DNA of 64,000 nt from Bacteroidia bacterium (lineage in GTDB: Bacteria; Bacteroidota; Bacteroidia; Flavobacteriales; Flavobacteriaceae). Below the pieces are notes generated by a model. That model saw only the letters and a list, made by a program, of their open reading frames with translations, was not told where the DNA came from and searched no databases. Positions within the stretch are counted from its first letter, which is position 1. Each line of letters opens with the position of its first letter. Shown here piece after piece: positions 18,544 to 28,017 of the stretch. The translations under genes and the position numbers were made by a program. The stretch is from the NCBI GenBank assembly GCA_030429955.1, contig JAUIGO010000002.1, positions 41,747 to 105,746 on the forward strand, written 5' to 3'.

Positions 18544-19884
18544 TTAATCAGTGATTTTATCTCTAACATCAATTTTGCCTGTAACGGCTTCATAAATCAA
18601 TGCTTGTTTGTACTCTTTTAATAGTTCTATTTCATCTAATATTAAAGAAACATTAGTCTTTATAGATTTAAGTTTTTGTTCAATATACGAAACAATACTT
18701 TTTTGTTCTTCTTTTGGTGGTATTGGAATTACCACATCTTTAAAAGCTGAAACACTTAAACCAAATCGAGTAATACCTCTTGCGGAAATTTCAAAATGAG
18801 CATTTAATTTACTTGACCTCATTAGATTAAAAATATAAGAACCAAGTATATCACTATCAAATGCTCTAATTAAAGTAGTATGATAACCAAGTACAGTATC
18901 ATCAAAATCTTCAATTACCAATGCAGGTATTCCAATATCATCAGGTGATTCTGAATCCTTCGTAGCCAGAACATCTCCAATTCTCAATTTAAATTTTTCA
19001 ATTTGGTCATTTGATGCGGTCGCTTTCATAAAGTCTAAATCTTTATGTATGTAATCATTATTATAAACATCCATATAGTTACATAGATAGACTTCTTTTT
19101 CTTTGTCTTTGGACTTCTTGTCTATATTACTTGGAAAAACGTCAGCAACATATTTTAATTTTTTATAATTCCAATGTTTGGGAATGCTTCCTAACCATTC
19201 AACACCTGTTTCTTTAAGCTCTGTATTATTATCAAGACCTTTGGTGACGGCATTATTAATGATGGCTTGTTTTTCTTCTTCGTAGAGTTGTATTAATTGT
19301 TTTTTATCTGAAATGGATTGGTCTATTTCTTTAGTTTTTTTGTCAAGGAAGTCAACAATTTTATCTTGTTCTTCAATTGGAGGACATGATAATTTTAAAG
19401 ATTTGATAATATCTTGACTTATATTAGGCTGTCCGCCCCCAAAACTTAAATTTATAATATCCTTTCTGATTGCTAAAAGGTGATAATAAATGAATTTATT
19501 TAAAAATAGTTCGTTATCCGATAATACACAACAAGCTTGATTGGTAGTTGAATCAATTTTTAAAATACCAAGTTTTCCAATAGTCGCACCATACATTGCC
19601 ATTACTATCGAACCTTTAGGATAGTTTTTTAGTGTAGAATAATCCTCTATGGCTTTTGGGGTGATTTTTTTGGAAGTATTATAAATATAACTATCATTCA
19701 AATCTCCAGTTAAAAGCCAATTTATTGTACCATTTTTATAATATTCATCTTTACCAGATTTCGGTGTAGTGCCACTACCTATAAGTTTAATACTTCTGCT
19801 TAACTTTCTTGCTTCCCAATGCTCTGGCAAGTTTGATAACCAAGATACGTTTGTATCTTTATATTTAGGATAAGGTTTAATCAT
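18544..19884 (-). CDS. hsdS: Type I restriction enzyme, S (specificity) subunit
   Basis: The 446-residue HsdS has two target-recognition domains, each starting with a conserved segment: VSWLSNLPEHWEARKLS near residue 12 and VEWLGSIPKHWNYKKLK near 230. Each is followed by a conserved spacer helix (IEEQDKIVDFLDKKTKEID and KEEQKSIVSYIEQKLKSIK). The two halves are different, so the recognition site should be bipartite and asymmetric; its sequence cannot be read from this. The start ATG shares one base with the stop of the upstream DUF262 gene (TAATG), so translation is coupled. Confidence 0.94.
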   Translation of the reverse strand: MIKPYPKYKDTNVSWLSNLPEHWEARKLSRSIKLIGSGTTPKSGKDEYYKNGTINWLLTGDLNDSYIYNTSKKITPKAIEDYSTLKNYPKGSIVMAMYGATIGKLGILKIDSTTNQACCVLSDNELFLNKFIYYHLLAIRKDIINLSFGGGQPNISQDIIKSLKLSCPPIEEQDKIVDFLDKKTKEIDQSISDKKQLIQLYEEEKQAIINNAVTKGLDNNTELKETGVEWLGSIPKHWNYKKLKYVADVFPSNIDKKSKDKEKEVYLCNYMDVYNNDYIHKDLDFMKATASNDQIEKFKLRIGDVLATKDSESPDDIGIPALVIEDFDDTVLGYHTTLIRAFDSDILGSYIFNLMRSSKLNAHFEISARGITRFGLSVSAFKDVVIPIPPKEEQKSIVSYIEQKLKSIKTNVSLILDEIELLKEYKQALIYEAVTGKIDVRDKITD

Positions 19885-21608
19885 TATTCCCAAATTTTTA
19901 AAGCAGTATCGGCTAAATCTGTTGCTCTGTCATCTATGGCAGCTTCATTCCAAGCATCCAACTTTAAGTAATCGGTAGTAATGGTTAGCATACCGTATTT
20001 ATCCAATAGCTTTCTTTTTTTAGTCCATGAAGCATTACGCATTTTGCTATTAAGTTGTTGGGTTACAAGTGTAAGATTCCCCATAGTTTTTAACTTACGG
20101 TTTCTTTTAGCTTTGTCATCATCATTCATTCCAGATACTCGCCAATTTGCTTCCCATTTTTTAGGCATCATATGTTCAACCGAATAGCTTTCTAAACTTA
20201 ATTTAGTTACAGAACTATATGCATTATCCAATTTGTATAATGCTATTATAAAAAGTATTTCTCTGGCAAATTTGTTATACAGATAATTATTATAAAAAGC
20301 ATCTTTAAAATCAGCATCATTAGGGAAACGGTTGCTGTCTTCAGTGAATTCGACTAATTTTTCTTCAAACACTTCAGAATCTAAAGTCTTTTCTTTCTTT
20401 AAATCGTTTACAAATTGAATAAAGAATCTGTTGTAGTTTTTGGTTGTTAATTTACAAACTAACCTACGTACCAAATAACTCTCTAATACTTCCAATATGT
20501 CTAAACGCTCATCACCATCATCTACATTAGCATAAATAAAAAGCAGAAGAGGATAAACCGTAGTTATTTCCAAAAATTCAATGACATGGAAAACTCTTTT
20601 TTCTGTTTCCTTAAATGCAATTTCATTAATAGTTTTACTGGTTGGAAAATTTCTGTAAGTGGTAGCTGTGAGTTTTAAACGTTTAAGAAATTCGAGCTTA
20701 TCTTTTGATGTTTTATTTTTAAGATAGTTTTTGTACTCATTGAACAGCTTATCTAATCGCACTTCGTTTCCTGTTTCTACAATTAGAAAACAATAGAGCA
20801 GCAACTCCAAGTTAGTACGTGGAATTCTACCAGAAGTCTTTTTATCATTCCAGAATTCAATATCTTCTTCTTCTTCTTCAAAAATACTATACCATAAATC
20901 TTCATAGTGCGGCTGTAAATCTTTATCTCTAAAAATGAAGTTCTTCAACAACTCCGAAATAGTAAGCCTAACCCCTAAAGAATTGATGGTGTCGAATATT
21001 TCTTGCTCGTCATCTTCTTCATTTAAGAACATAGCAATCACAGGTAATTTTCTTAATAATACTTGTGAATATGTGTCTCTTTCGGCATCAGTTAAATCAT
21101 TAAAAGCATCAAAAAAGTAATGGTATGCCTGATTTATAGAATTATCATGTAAAGGTACTTTTTCACCATCGGCAAGAATTTTCATTACTTCTTGAAAATA
21201 AGGAGCATCTGTTTTACTATGCTCAATACGAAGATATTTCTCATCTCTGTTATCAGTAAATTGTATATATGATAATAGGTTTTTCTTTAAGTTTTCGTAT
21301 TCTCCTTTAGCAGTATCAGCAAGAGCTTTAAGCATAATTGCAATTGTTGTTAGTCTTTGTTGTCCGTCAATTAATTGCAATGCTTGTACGTTAAAATTAT
21401 TATGCTTTAAGGGTTTGGTAATAATAGTTCCAATAAAGTGTTCACTGTTTTTATTATTGGTATGAGCTTCAACTTCATCTTGAAGATGCTCTAAAAGAAG
21501 CTCCCAGTTTTCTTCATCCCAGACATAACTTCGCTGAAAAAAAGGGATTTCATATTGATAATTATTCTGAAAAAAAGACAGTAAAATTTCTTTATTAGCA
21601 CTTTGCAT
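19884..21608 (-). CDS. GmrSD-like DUF262/DUF1524 protein in the hsd operon
   Basis: The 574-residue product has an N-terminal DUF262 domain (IPFFQRSYVW 21-30, DGQQRLTT 81-88), related to ParB/sulfiredoxin-type nucleotide-binding folds, and a C-terminal DUF1524 HNH-type nuclease domain with EHMMPKKW (about 478) and MGNLTLV (about 509). GmrSD enzymes of this design are modification-dependent type IV restriction systems that cut DNA with modified cytosine. It starts 1 base from the hsdM stop and is directly followed by hsdS, so it belongs to the type I operon. Genes of this type inside hsd loci have been noted before, but their link to HsdMS is not worked out. Confidence 0.85.
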   Translation of the reverse strand: MQSANKEILLSFFQNNYQYEIPFFQRSYVWDEENWELLLEHLQDEVEAHTNNKNSEHFIGTIITKPLKHNNFNVQALQLIDGQQRLTTIAIMLKALADTAKGEYENLKKNLLSYIQFTDNRDEKYLRIEHSKTDAPYFQEVMKILADGEKVPLHDNSINQAYHYFFDAFNDLTDAERDTYSQVLLRKLPVIAMFLNEEDDEQEIFDTINSLGVRLTISELLKNFIFRDKDLQPHYEDLWYSIFEEEEEDIEFWNDKKTSGRIPRTNLELLLYCFLIVETGNEVRLDKLFNEYKNYLKNKTSKDKLEFLKRLKLTATTYRNFPTSKTINEIAFKETEKRVFHVIEFLEITTVYPLLLFIYANVDDGDERLDILEVLESYLVRRLVCKLTTKNYNRFFIQFVNDLKKEKTLDSEVFEEKLVEFTEDSNRFPNDADFKDAFYNNYLYNKFAREILFIIALYKLDNAYSSVTKLSLESYSVEHMMPKKWEANWRVSGMNDDDKAKRNRKLKTMGNLTLVTQQLNSKMRNASWTKKRKLLDKYGMLTITTDYLKLDAWNEAAIDDRATDLADTALKIWE

Positions 21609-21609
21609 T

Positions 21610-23349
21610 TTAATCTATAATATTGGTTATTGATTTATGTGTTTTGTTTTCTAATTCCAGAATATCCTTACGGATTTCTTTCAACGACCGCAGAGGTTTA
21701 TATTCATAGAATTCACTATTGAAATTGATTTCATAACCCACTTTGGTTTTAGACTTATCAATCCATGCATCTGGAACATGAGGCAGAACCTCTCTTTTAA
21801 AATATTTAGTAATATCTTCTTTTAAAGGAATATTTTCATAATCACGCAGTTTTGTGTCCGCCTTCGGTTTTCCCTTTTTGTCTTTAACTACTTTCTCATT
21901 TTTAATTAAAGGTCTATCAACGGTGATTTTATAATAGCCAAAGTCTTGATTATCATAAATTTTTGAAACTCCATTGTTTTCAAATTCACCGTAGATTTTG
22001 GCAATTTCCTCAATATTTGACTGTGATATATAGTTTCGTTTATTATTAAGACTTTTTTTCATTTTCTCATAAATATCCACAGCATTTATGAGTTGTATTT
22101 TGCCTTTACGGTGCGGTTCTTTTTTATTGGTAACAATCCAAATATATGTTCCTATCCCAGTATTGTAAAATAGCTGCGTTGGCAAAGCTATAACACCTTC
22201 TAACATATCATTTTCAATAATCCATTTTCTGATGTCTGATGGTCCACTACCAGCAGAACCATTGAACAGGGGTGAGCCACTAAATACTATTGCAATTCTA
22301 CTACCGTCAGTAGTATTTGGGTCTTTCATTTTACTAATGAGGTGTTGTAAAAAAAGTAGAGAGCCATCACTAACAGGTGGCAAACCTGCCCCAAAACGAC
22401 CACCAAAACCTCTATCTTCATGCTCGTCTTTTATGAACTTCTTTACATCAGCTTTTTTTCCCCAATTTACGCCAAACGGAGGATTACATAACATATAATC
22501 GAAAGAATCATAAGGAAACAAATCTTTGGTGAAGCTATTACCAAAACGTATATTTTCAGGATTCTGCCCCTTAATCATTAAATCTGATTTACACACTGCA
22601 TAAATTTCTTCATTAACATCTTGTCCAAATAAATTTAACACACTTGATTGTGGGTCTTCATTATGAGCTTTAAAGTAATCTTCTGCAATTGTTAACATGC
22701 CCCCAGTTCCACATGCAGGGTCATAGATATTAAGAATAGTTCCTGCCTTGTGAAACTTTTTATCATTTTGGAATAAGATGTGAACCATCAGTTCAATGAT
22801 TTCACGAGGTGTAAAATGCTCACCAGCAGTTTCATTTGATGCTTCAGCAAATCTGTAAATAAGGTGTTCAAAAATGTATCCCATTTCCAAACCATCAATA
22901 TTGGTAAGGTCAATAGCATTAAACTCTTTTACAACTTGGTATAGAAGATTCGCTTTATCTAAACGAGCAATTTGATTGTTAAATCTAAAACTTTCAAATA
23001 TTTCCCTTACACTTTTAGAAAATCCAGCTATGTAGTTTTGTAAGTTGGCACTAATTTTATCTGGTTCTGCTAATAAACTTTCAAAGTCATATTTACTGTG
23101 ATTATGAAAATATTTATACCCAGAAATACCATTAAGTGTTCGGTCTATTAATTCATCACTTTTTCCTTCAAGTTTTGAATACATTTTTAGGACATCATTC
23201 TTGCTATTATTTAGAACACAATCTAATCGTCTTAAAACTGTAAAAGGTAAGATAACTTTACCATACTCTGCTTGTTTGTAATCTCCTCTTAATGTATCTG
23301 CAATATCCCAAATGAAATTTGCCTTTTCGGCAAAACTACTTATAGTCAT
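21610..23349 (-). CDS. hsdM: Type I restriction enzyme, M (adenine methyltransferase) subunit
   Basis: The 579-residue HsdM has an N-terminal helical domain and an N6-adenine methyltransferase core with the SAM motif DPACGTGG (210-217) and the catalytic NPPF (289-292). The segment AGEHFTPREIIELMVHIL is the classic type I signature. It is the first gene of the operon, so methylation should begin before restriction. The C-terminal 150 residues carry the region that contacts HsdS. The upstream 144 bases include an inverted repeat that may be an operator. Confidence 0.96.
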   Translation of the reverse strand: MTISSFAEKANFIWDIADTLRGDYKQAEYGKVILPFTVLRRLDCVLNNSKNDVLKMYSKLEGKSDELIDRTLNGISGYKYFHNHSKYDFESLLAEPDKISANLQNYIAGFSKSVREIFESFRFNNQIARLDKANLLYQVVKEFNAIDLTNIDGLEMGYIFEHLIYRFAEASNETAGEHFTPREIIELMVHILFQNDKKFHKAGTILNIYDPACGTGGMLTIAEDYFKAHNEDPQSSVLNLFGQDVNEEIYAVCKSDLMIKGQNPENIRFGNSFTKDLFPYDSFDYMLCNPPFGVNWGKKADVKKFIKDEHEDRGFGGRFGAGLPPVSDGSLLFLQHLISKMKDPNTTDGSRIAIVFSGSPLFNGSAGSGPSDIRKWIIENDMLEGVIALPTQLFYNTGIGTYIWIVTNKKEPHRKGKIQLINAVDIYEKMKKSLNNKRNYISQSNIEEIAKIYGEFENNGVSKIYDNQDFGYYKITVDRPLIKNEKVVKDKKGKPKADTKLRDYENIPLKEDITKYFKREVLPHVPDAWIDKSKTKVGYEINFNSEFYEYKPLRSLKEIRKDILELENKTHKSITNIID

Positions 23350-23398
23350 AAATATCTGAAGCTCTGTGTTGTTAGTTAGTTTTTTAAGTTTTCTAGTC

Positions 23399-23420
23399 TT
23401 AAACTGCTAATGTAGTTTAA
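23399..23420. promoter_or_regulatory. Inverted repeat upstream of hsdM
   Basis: TTAAACT (23,399-23,405) and AGTTTAA (23,414-23,420) form 7-bp arms 50 bases before the hsdM start. It could be a control site for the hsd operon; no regulator gene sits next to it. Confidence 0.35.
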
Positions 23421-23459
23421 ATAGAGGACTTAAAAAAACACTATTTTTTTGAGGTAGAA

Positions 23460-23487
23460 TCCCAGTCTCTACTTAAAGAAACTGGGA
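23460..23487 (-). terminator. Hairpin after the DUF3871 gene
   Basis: TCCCAGT (23,460-23,466) pairs with ACTGGGA (23,481-23,487) just past the DUF3871 stop. The downstream stretch is not T-rich on the minus strand, so this is a weak terminator or a transcript-end structure. Confidence 0.4.
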
Positions 23488-23493
23488 ATTCAA

Positions 23494-24522
23494 TCAACTC
23501 AAAAACCAATCATAGGAATTTGAATCTCCATTAACAGTATCGGCTAAACCATTTACAAATTGAAATGCATTTAGGTTGCGATTTAAAAATGTGTCAATAT
23601 AACTTGACTTTGCAGCTCCTGTACATAAGTTGTAAAGTCTCCATAAGTCTATGCTACCATCTTTATTTCTACAAAAGTTTACATCGTTATAATAATCCTT
23701 TGCAATGCTGCTGAACTGATTATCTGTCAACATTAAATTAGGTAACTCTTGTTTTTCACTTTTCGGTAGATAGTTATAAAGTTTTGCTTTACCTATAAGC
23801 TGACCAAATTGCTTTTCACTTAAAGTAAATTGTGATAATCGCTCCATAGTATTTAGATGATAATCTGCATCATAATTGGAAACCAATTGTTCTACTTTTT
23901 CACCAAGTTCATTGGTACTCATAACCTTAATTTCATCTTTATATCCATCTGTTGAAATACACAGATTGGTGCAGATTCTATTAACGTAACCAATAAACAT
24001 TTTAAAGCGTTGCACAGAATGCTTACCGTGTAGGTTATCTGTTGAATAGGATTTCACACCACCAACACACAAAGAAGTTTCATTTCCATTGATGATTTTG
24101 GTTTGTGATGGTATTTTAGAAACCCACGCAACACGCTCATAGTAGATGGTTTTTTGATGGTCTTGCAAATCCTTTGTTGGAATGTGCAAAGCATCAGGCG
24201 TTCTTCCTTTTACCATATGAGAAACCCTTAATTGTGGTTTTGTAATTTCTACATTGCCCAATATTGCAGATACTGCATTAATTGCAGTTTCTACAAATTC
24301 AGTATGGCTAATCGCAACCTCATTATCCTTAAATACTGGCACGATGCAATCTTTCTTTAAGTGTTCCATTGTCACTTGTGTTGTATTCGCTTCAATAAAA
24401 GGATTTTGTTCCATTGTTTCTTTTGCTGATGGTACTCCCAAATTTGAGGGAGATTGTTTTATACCATCAGCAGAAGGAGATATATTATTCTCCTGACTGT
24501 GGTGTACTTTTACTAATTCCAT
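23494..24522 (-). CDS. DUF3871 family protein
   Basis: The 342-residue protein matches the Bacteroidota family DUF3871: ENPFIEANTTQVTMEHLKKDC-like opening, ISHTEFVETA, RVSHMVKGRTPDALHIP, KTIYYERVAW, LCVGGVKSYSTDNLHGKHS, CTNLCISTDGYKDE and LWRLYNLCTGAAKSSYID. The family is confined to mobile elements and phages of this phylum and has no proven function. It overlaps the end of the Sak4-like ATPase gene by 38 bases, so the two are co-translated and probably act together in DNA metabolism of the element. Resemblance to DUF932-type phage proteins is only in context. Confidence 0.85.
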   Translation of the reverse strand: MELVKVHHSQENNISPSADGIKQSPSNLGVPSAKETMEQNPFIEANTTQVTMEHLKKDCIVPVFKDNEVAISHTEFVETAINAVSAILGNVEITKPQLRVSHMVKGRTPDALHIPTKDLQDHQKTIYYERVAWVSKIPSQTKIINGNETSLCVGGVKSYSTDNLHGKHSVQRFKMFIGYVNRICTNLCISTDGYKDEIKVMSTNELGEKVEQLVSNYDADYHLNTMERLSQFTLSEKQFGQLIGKAKLYNYLPKSEKQELPNLMLTDNQFSSIAKDYYNDVNFCRNKDGSIDLWRLYNLCTGAAKSSYIDTFLNRNLNAFQFVNGLADTVNGDSNSYDWFLS

Positions 24523-25357
24523 TTTTTGAAAAATTTGATTGTTTAACTAAATTCTCTAATTGTAGTTTCTTACTCTGATATTGAGCATTTAAAGGCTGTT
24601 GAAATTGAGGAAATTCTTTGTAGAGTTTCATTAATTCACTTATGGATAAGCACTCATTAATACGTTTTAAGACATCTTCTTGGGAACTGGGAGCATTACA
24701 CCATTCCAAGATTCTTTTGCCTGTGGCTGTGCTTATCATGAATTCTGGTTTGCCATTGAATAAGTTTGTTCTGTCTTTACTTGCAGTTGCAAAATGTTTA
24801 CTATCAATATCAAATACCAAAGTAAATTCGTATTCCACTCCATCTCTTTGTACTGCTTTCAATCCAACCTTTTCTGGAATATATTTGCCATCTTTTTGAT
24901 TAAGCACATAATCTTGTTTGGTTCTCATTGTTGCTATAAAATGAGCTGGTGATTGCAGTATCTTATCTACAAAAGCTTTTTGTCTTGGTGTAACCTTGTT
25001 CCAGTTTGTAAAGCTGTTCCCTGGCAACTTACTGTGGAAGTCCAGCAATTCATCCCAACAATGGGAAATACTATCAATAATAATAACTTCCATTCCTGCA
25101 TCAAGACAAACATCTATTGCTTGAAGATACTTCTCTGGCGTATAGGGTGGTTGCATATTGAGTACACTATAATTACCCAAATGGGCATAGAGGTCAGAAC
25201 TGCCATTCTCTGTATCTATTACAGCTACTTTGGAAAGATTGTCATTAGTCAATCCTTTAGAAAGTAGTAAAGCACTCATAGTCTTTCCTGAACCTGCTGA
25301 ACCTTGCAAAGCCATTTTAATTTTGGCTTGTTTTCTTTCTGATTTTCTTAATTGCAT
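24485..25357 (-). CDS. RecA/Sak4-like P-loop ATPase
   Basis: The 290-residue protein has Walker A GSAGSGKT (19-26) and Walker B EVIIIDSISHCW near residue 97, in a RecA-like core. This matches the phage Sak4/RAD55-like ATP-binding proteins that work with a single-strand annealing or recombination partner. The following segment RQKAFVDKILQSPAHFIATMRTK and a C-terminal helical tail complete the fold. It is on the same strand as DUF3871 and overlaps it. A role in recombination or replication of the island is likely but not demonstrated. Confidence 0.82.
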   Translation of the reverse strand: MQLRKSERKQAKIKMALQGSAGSGKTMSALLLSKGLTNDNLSKVAVIDTENGSSDLYAHLGNYSVLNMQPPYTPEKYLQAIDVCLDAGMEVIIIDSISHCWDELLDFHSKLPGNSFTNWNKVTPRQKAFVDKILQSPAHFIATMRTKQDYVLNQKDGKYIPEKVGLKAVQRDGVEYEFTLVFDIDSKHFATASKDRTNLFNGKPEFMISTATGKRILEWCNAPSSQEDVLKRINECLSISELMKLYKEFPQFQQPLNAQYQSKKLQLENLVKQSNFSKNGISKSTPQSGE

Positions 25358-25396
25358 AAATTTTGTATTTAAAATGATTAATATTAAAATGAAAAA

Positions 25397-25425
25397 AGGT
25401 TAATCTCAATTTGAAACTAACCTTT
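25397..25425 (-). terminator. Terminator after the integrase gene
   Basis: AAGGTTA (25,397-25,403) and TAACCTT (25,419-25,425) form the stem, and on the minus strand six T residues follow. It separates the integrase transcript from the Sak4-like gene. Confidence 0.7.
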
Positions 25426-25447
25426 GAAAATTCATAATTATCTGAAT

Positions 25448-26665
25448 CTATAAGTCCAGAAGTTTTTTACTTTCTTTATCTAAAATATCGTTATCAAACT
25501 CTTTGAGATAGGTCATTGTAACTTGTACGTCACTATGGCCCATTATTTCTGATATAATATCCGTACTCGTACCCATTTGTTTTAAAATAGTTGCCATGCT
25601 ATGTCTTGCAACATAACTAGTGAGCTTAGTTTCTACATTAGCCAATTGACCTATTTGTTTAAGTCTCGAATTAACGCGTTGCAATACCTTATGCTTTCTG
25701 GTGTCTATTTGTTTTGGTGTCATATCATTTCTTAAAAGAATAGGGAAAACATAGTCTGTATCTCTATTTTGAGCTTTATAAAAATTTAATATTTCTTGAA
25801 CATTCTTAATGATTTCAATACTAAATTGTCCTTTTGTTTTAGAACGTGTATAGTGGATTCTTCCATTTTGGATATCAGTCCATTTTAATTTTAATAAATC
25901 AATGAAATTCATCCCTCTAGTATAAAATGAAAACATAAAATAATTGTGTGCTTCTATTAAATGAGGGTGTTCCGATAAGTCTAAATCTCTAATTCTTTTA
26001 AACTCATCAATAGTTAATGCTCTTTTGTTCTTATTTAACTTTAGCTTCGATATTTTGTATTGTTTAAAAGGGTATAACTCTTGACTTATCAACCCTCTAT
26101 TGATGGCTTTGTTAAATAATGCCCTCAATTCTCTCATTTTAAATGCAATTCCACCATTTTTATTCCCGTTTTGTCTTAAATCGGATTCAAATTTTTCTAA
26201 AAATCCAACTGTGATTTCTTTAAAATAAATGATGTCACCAGCATATTTAATTAGAGCTGTTTTTGTTTCTCTGTAAGCTCTTGAATTACCTATTCGACCA
26301 GCTACTTCCATTTCAGTTATAATTTCATCAAAAAACGAAATCGCATTTAAGTTTTTCTCTGATTCTGTATCCCTTCCTCTGAATTTATTTTCAAATTCAT
26401 TTAAGGTGAAATCGTAGTCTTGAAGTCTAAACTCTCTTACGATGTCATAGGCTTTTGCCTTCAATTTAAGTAAGAGTTGATTCTCAATCTTATAATCTGG
26501 ATGTCCTTTCGTGAATTGTTCATTTATGAAATTCTCTTGAGTACAGCGCAATCCTAAACTAATCTCTTTTTTCTTTCGGTTTTTTATAACTCTAAGATAA
26601 ACAGCGTGTAAACCGTCAGACAAAGGGTTTCCGCCAATGACGAATTTTAGTGTCGTATTGTTCAT
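25448..26665 (-). CDS. Tyrosine integrase of the island
   Basis: The 405-residue protein is a Bacteroidota-type phage integrase. The N-terminal region (about 1-100) is the arm-binding domain, 105-200 is the SAM-like core-binding domain, and the rest is catalytic. Catalytic residues: R250 in FYTRGMNFIDLL, R354 in SYVARHSMAT, H377 in GHSD, and nucleophile Y386 in MTYLKEF. The expected first His of HxxR is Tyr, as is common in this branch. The gene is isolated by terminators on both sides. It is the best candidate to recombine the 45-bp repeats at 6,970 and 29,357. Confidence 0.93.
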   Translation of the reverse strand: MNNTTLKFVIGGNPLSDGLHAVYLRVIKNRKKKEISLGLRCTQENFINEQFTKGHPDYKIENQLLLKLKAKAYDIVREFRLQDYDFTLNEFENKFRGRDTESEKNLNAISFFDEIITEMEVAGRIGNSRAYRETKTALIKYAGDIIYFKEITVGFLEKFESDLRQNGNKNGGIAFKMRELRALFNKAINRGLISQELYPFKQYKISKLKLNKNKRALTIDEFKRIRDLDLSEHPHLIEAHNYFMFSFYTRGMNFIDLLKLKWTDIQNGRIHYTRSKTKGQFSIEIIKNVQEILNFYKAQNRDTDYVFPILLRNDMTPKQIDTRKHKVLQRVNSRLKQIGQLANVETKLTSYVARHSMATILKQMGTSTDIISEIMGHSDVQVTMTYLKEFDNDILDKESKKLLDL

Positions 26666-26688
26666 GATTCAAAATTTTTAAATTGATT

Positions 26689-26717
26689 AAACCAACTCCA
26701 GAATTTGAAGTTGGTTT
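26689..26717 (-). terminator. Hairpin after the DUF3987 gene
   Basis: AAACCAAC (26,689-26,696) pairs with GTTGGTTT (26,710-26,717) between the DUF3987 stop and the integrase start. T-rich bases follow on the minus strand, but the run is short. Confidence 0.55.
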
Positions 26718-26739
26718 TATAAGAGCTACATTTATTAAA

Positions 26740-28017
26740 TTAAAAAGTCTTATAATATTTTCCGTGACTTAGTTTTTTTACCACCTTTTGCTTAATCCAC
26801 TGCTTCAACTTGTCGTCAATAGTCCTTGTAGGGATTTCAAATTTCTCTGTTCCTACATGAATAATATCTTTACGTAGAAATGTGTCTTTAACACAGGCTA
26901 ACAAATCTTCATCCTGTTTTGGAAGAAAACTCTCGTCAAAACTGTAAAAAACAGATAAACCGTGTTTAAGTAAGTTTTTAGTGATATTTAAACATAATTT
27001 AAAGTCTGTATCACTACATACAAGTAGACTATTAAGGTTATTGGTATTTCTAATTACTGTGAATACCATAGCCATTCTAAAAAGGATTAATCCGTGACGT
27101 TTAAGGTTAGAAATGAATCCATTGTCATGATGTTCTACAATGATTTCATATATGTTTTGAAATTCAGAGGTCAATTCGTTTTGTTGAGCTTCAGTAAATC
27201 TAAATTCAACTTTCTCTTCTCTTGCTATTAATCTATTATATAAATCAAAAACAAGGTTTGAAGCCTCCTCAAAACTTGACTTAAAGTTTATTGAATCTTG
27301 CTGAAAGACATTTTTAAATTCTGAAACTTCATTAAATGAGTATATTAAAAACCTAGAAAATAATCCGTTTTCTTTGGTTTTAATAAGCGGTTTTACCTGT
27401 TCGGGTGTTCCACTCATTACTATTGAGAGTTTCGGTTCATTTGTTTCTACAAATAGACTGTCAGACTTTCTTGTTAGGGATACTGGTTCGTGTTGAAATG
27501 TTTTTCTCAATATATCTGAATAACTACTCCAATCATTTTTAAGCATATTTCCCATCGTGTCCGCTTCTGATTCCAGAATCAAAACTCCATGTTTAGAAGA
27601 ATCCATTAACAAAAGCATACCTGTGCTGCTTGTGTTAGCTGGCAAAATTTTAACTTCTAAAGGTGGAATATCTAAAAACTCCTTATTCTTTTTATTCTTT
27701 TGGGCTTGCTTAAATTTCTCAATTCTTTCCAGACTTTCATTTTTGATTTTATTATGAATTTTTTCAATTAAAATTCTTGAATACATCATTGCTCCTTTGC
27801 CTGATGCAGCAGGAGCTAAAAGCAAGAAATATATATTTGCATAAACTTCATCTCTACCGTAATATCCTGAGACCTTAGGTAAGCAAGAACTTAAAACTCC
27901 AATACACGATAGTAATACAATGTCCTTTTCTCTATCAGTAAAAGGTTCAGTCAAAGATTTTAACATCTCTGGTAAATCATTATAGATTGACTCTTCCAGT
28001 TTTTCGTTATTTTCCAT
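26740..28017 (-). CDS. DUF3987 family ATPase (primase/helicase-like)
   Basis: The 425-residue protein belongs to DUF3987, P-loop proteins common on Bacteroidota mobile elements and often annotated as primase- or helicase-like. Walker A is APAASGKG near residues 73-80. A GVLILESEADTMGNML segment around 145 supplies the Walker B-like acidic residues, and IVMSGTPEQVKPL is the sensor region. The C-terminal 60 residues look like a winged helix (TRTIDDKLKQWIKQKVVKKL). It overlaps the Xis-like gene by 11 bases. It probably helps replication of the excised island. Confidence 0.82.
   Translation of the reverse strand: MENNEKLEESIYNDLPEMLKSLTEPFTDREKDIVLLSCIGVLSSCLPKVSGYYGRDEVYANIYFLLLAPAASGKGAMMYSRILIEKIHNKIKNESLERIEKFKQAQKNKKNKEFLDIPPLEVKILPANTSSTGMLLLMDSSKHGVLILESEADTMGNMLKNDWSSYSDILRKTFQHEPVSLTRKSDSLFVETNEPKLSIVMSGTPEQVKPLIKTKENGLFSRFLIYSFNEVSEFKNVFQQDSINFKSSFEEASNLVFDLYNRLIAREEKVEFRFTEAQQNELTSEFQNIYEIIVEHHDNGFISNLKRHGLILFRMAMVFTVIRNTNNLNSLLVCSDTDFKLCLNITKNLLKHGLSVFYSFDESFLPKQDEDLLACVKDTFLRKDIIHVGTEKFEIPTRTIDDKLKQWIKQKVVKKLSHGKYYKTF

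Noticed and set aside
18542..18593. Upstream extension of the small hsd-operon gene
   Set aside because: It would overlap hsdS by 50 bases; the ATG at 18,542 fits the tight coupling better.
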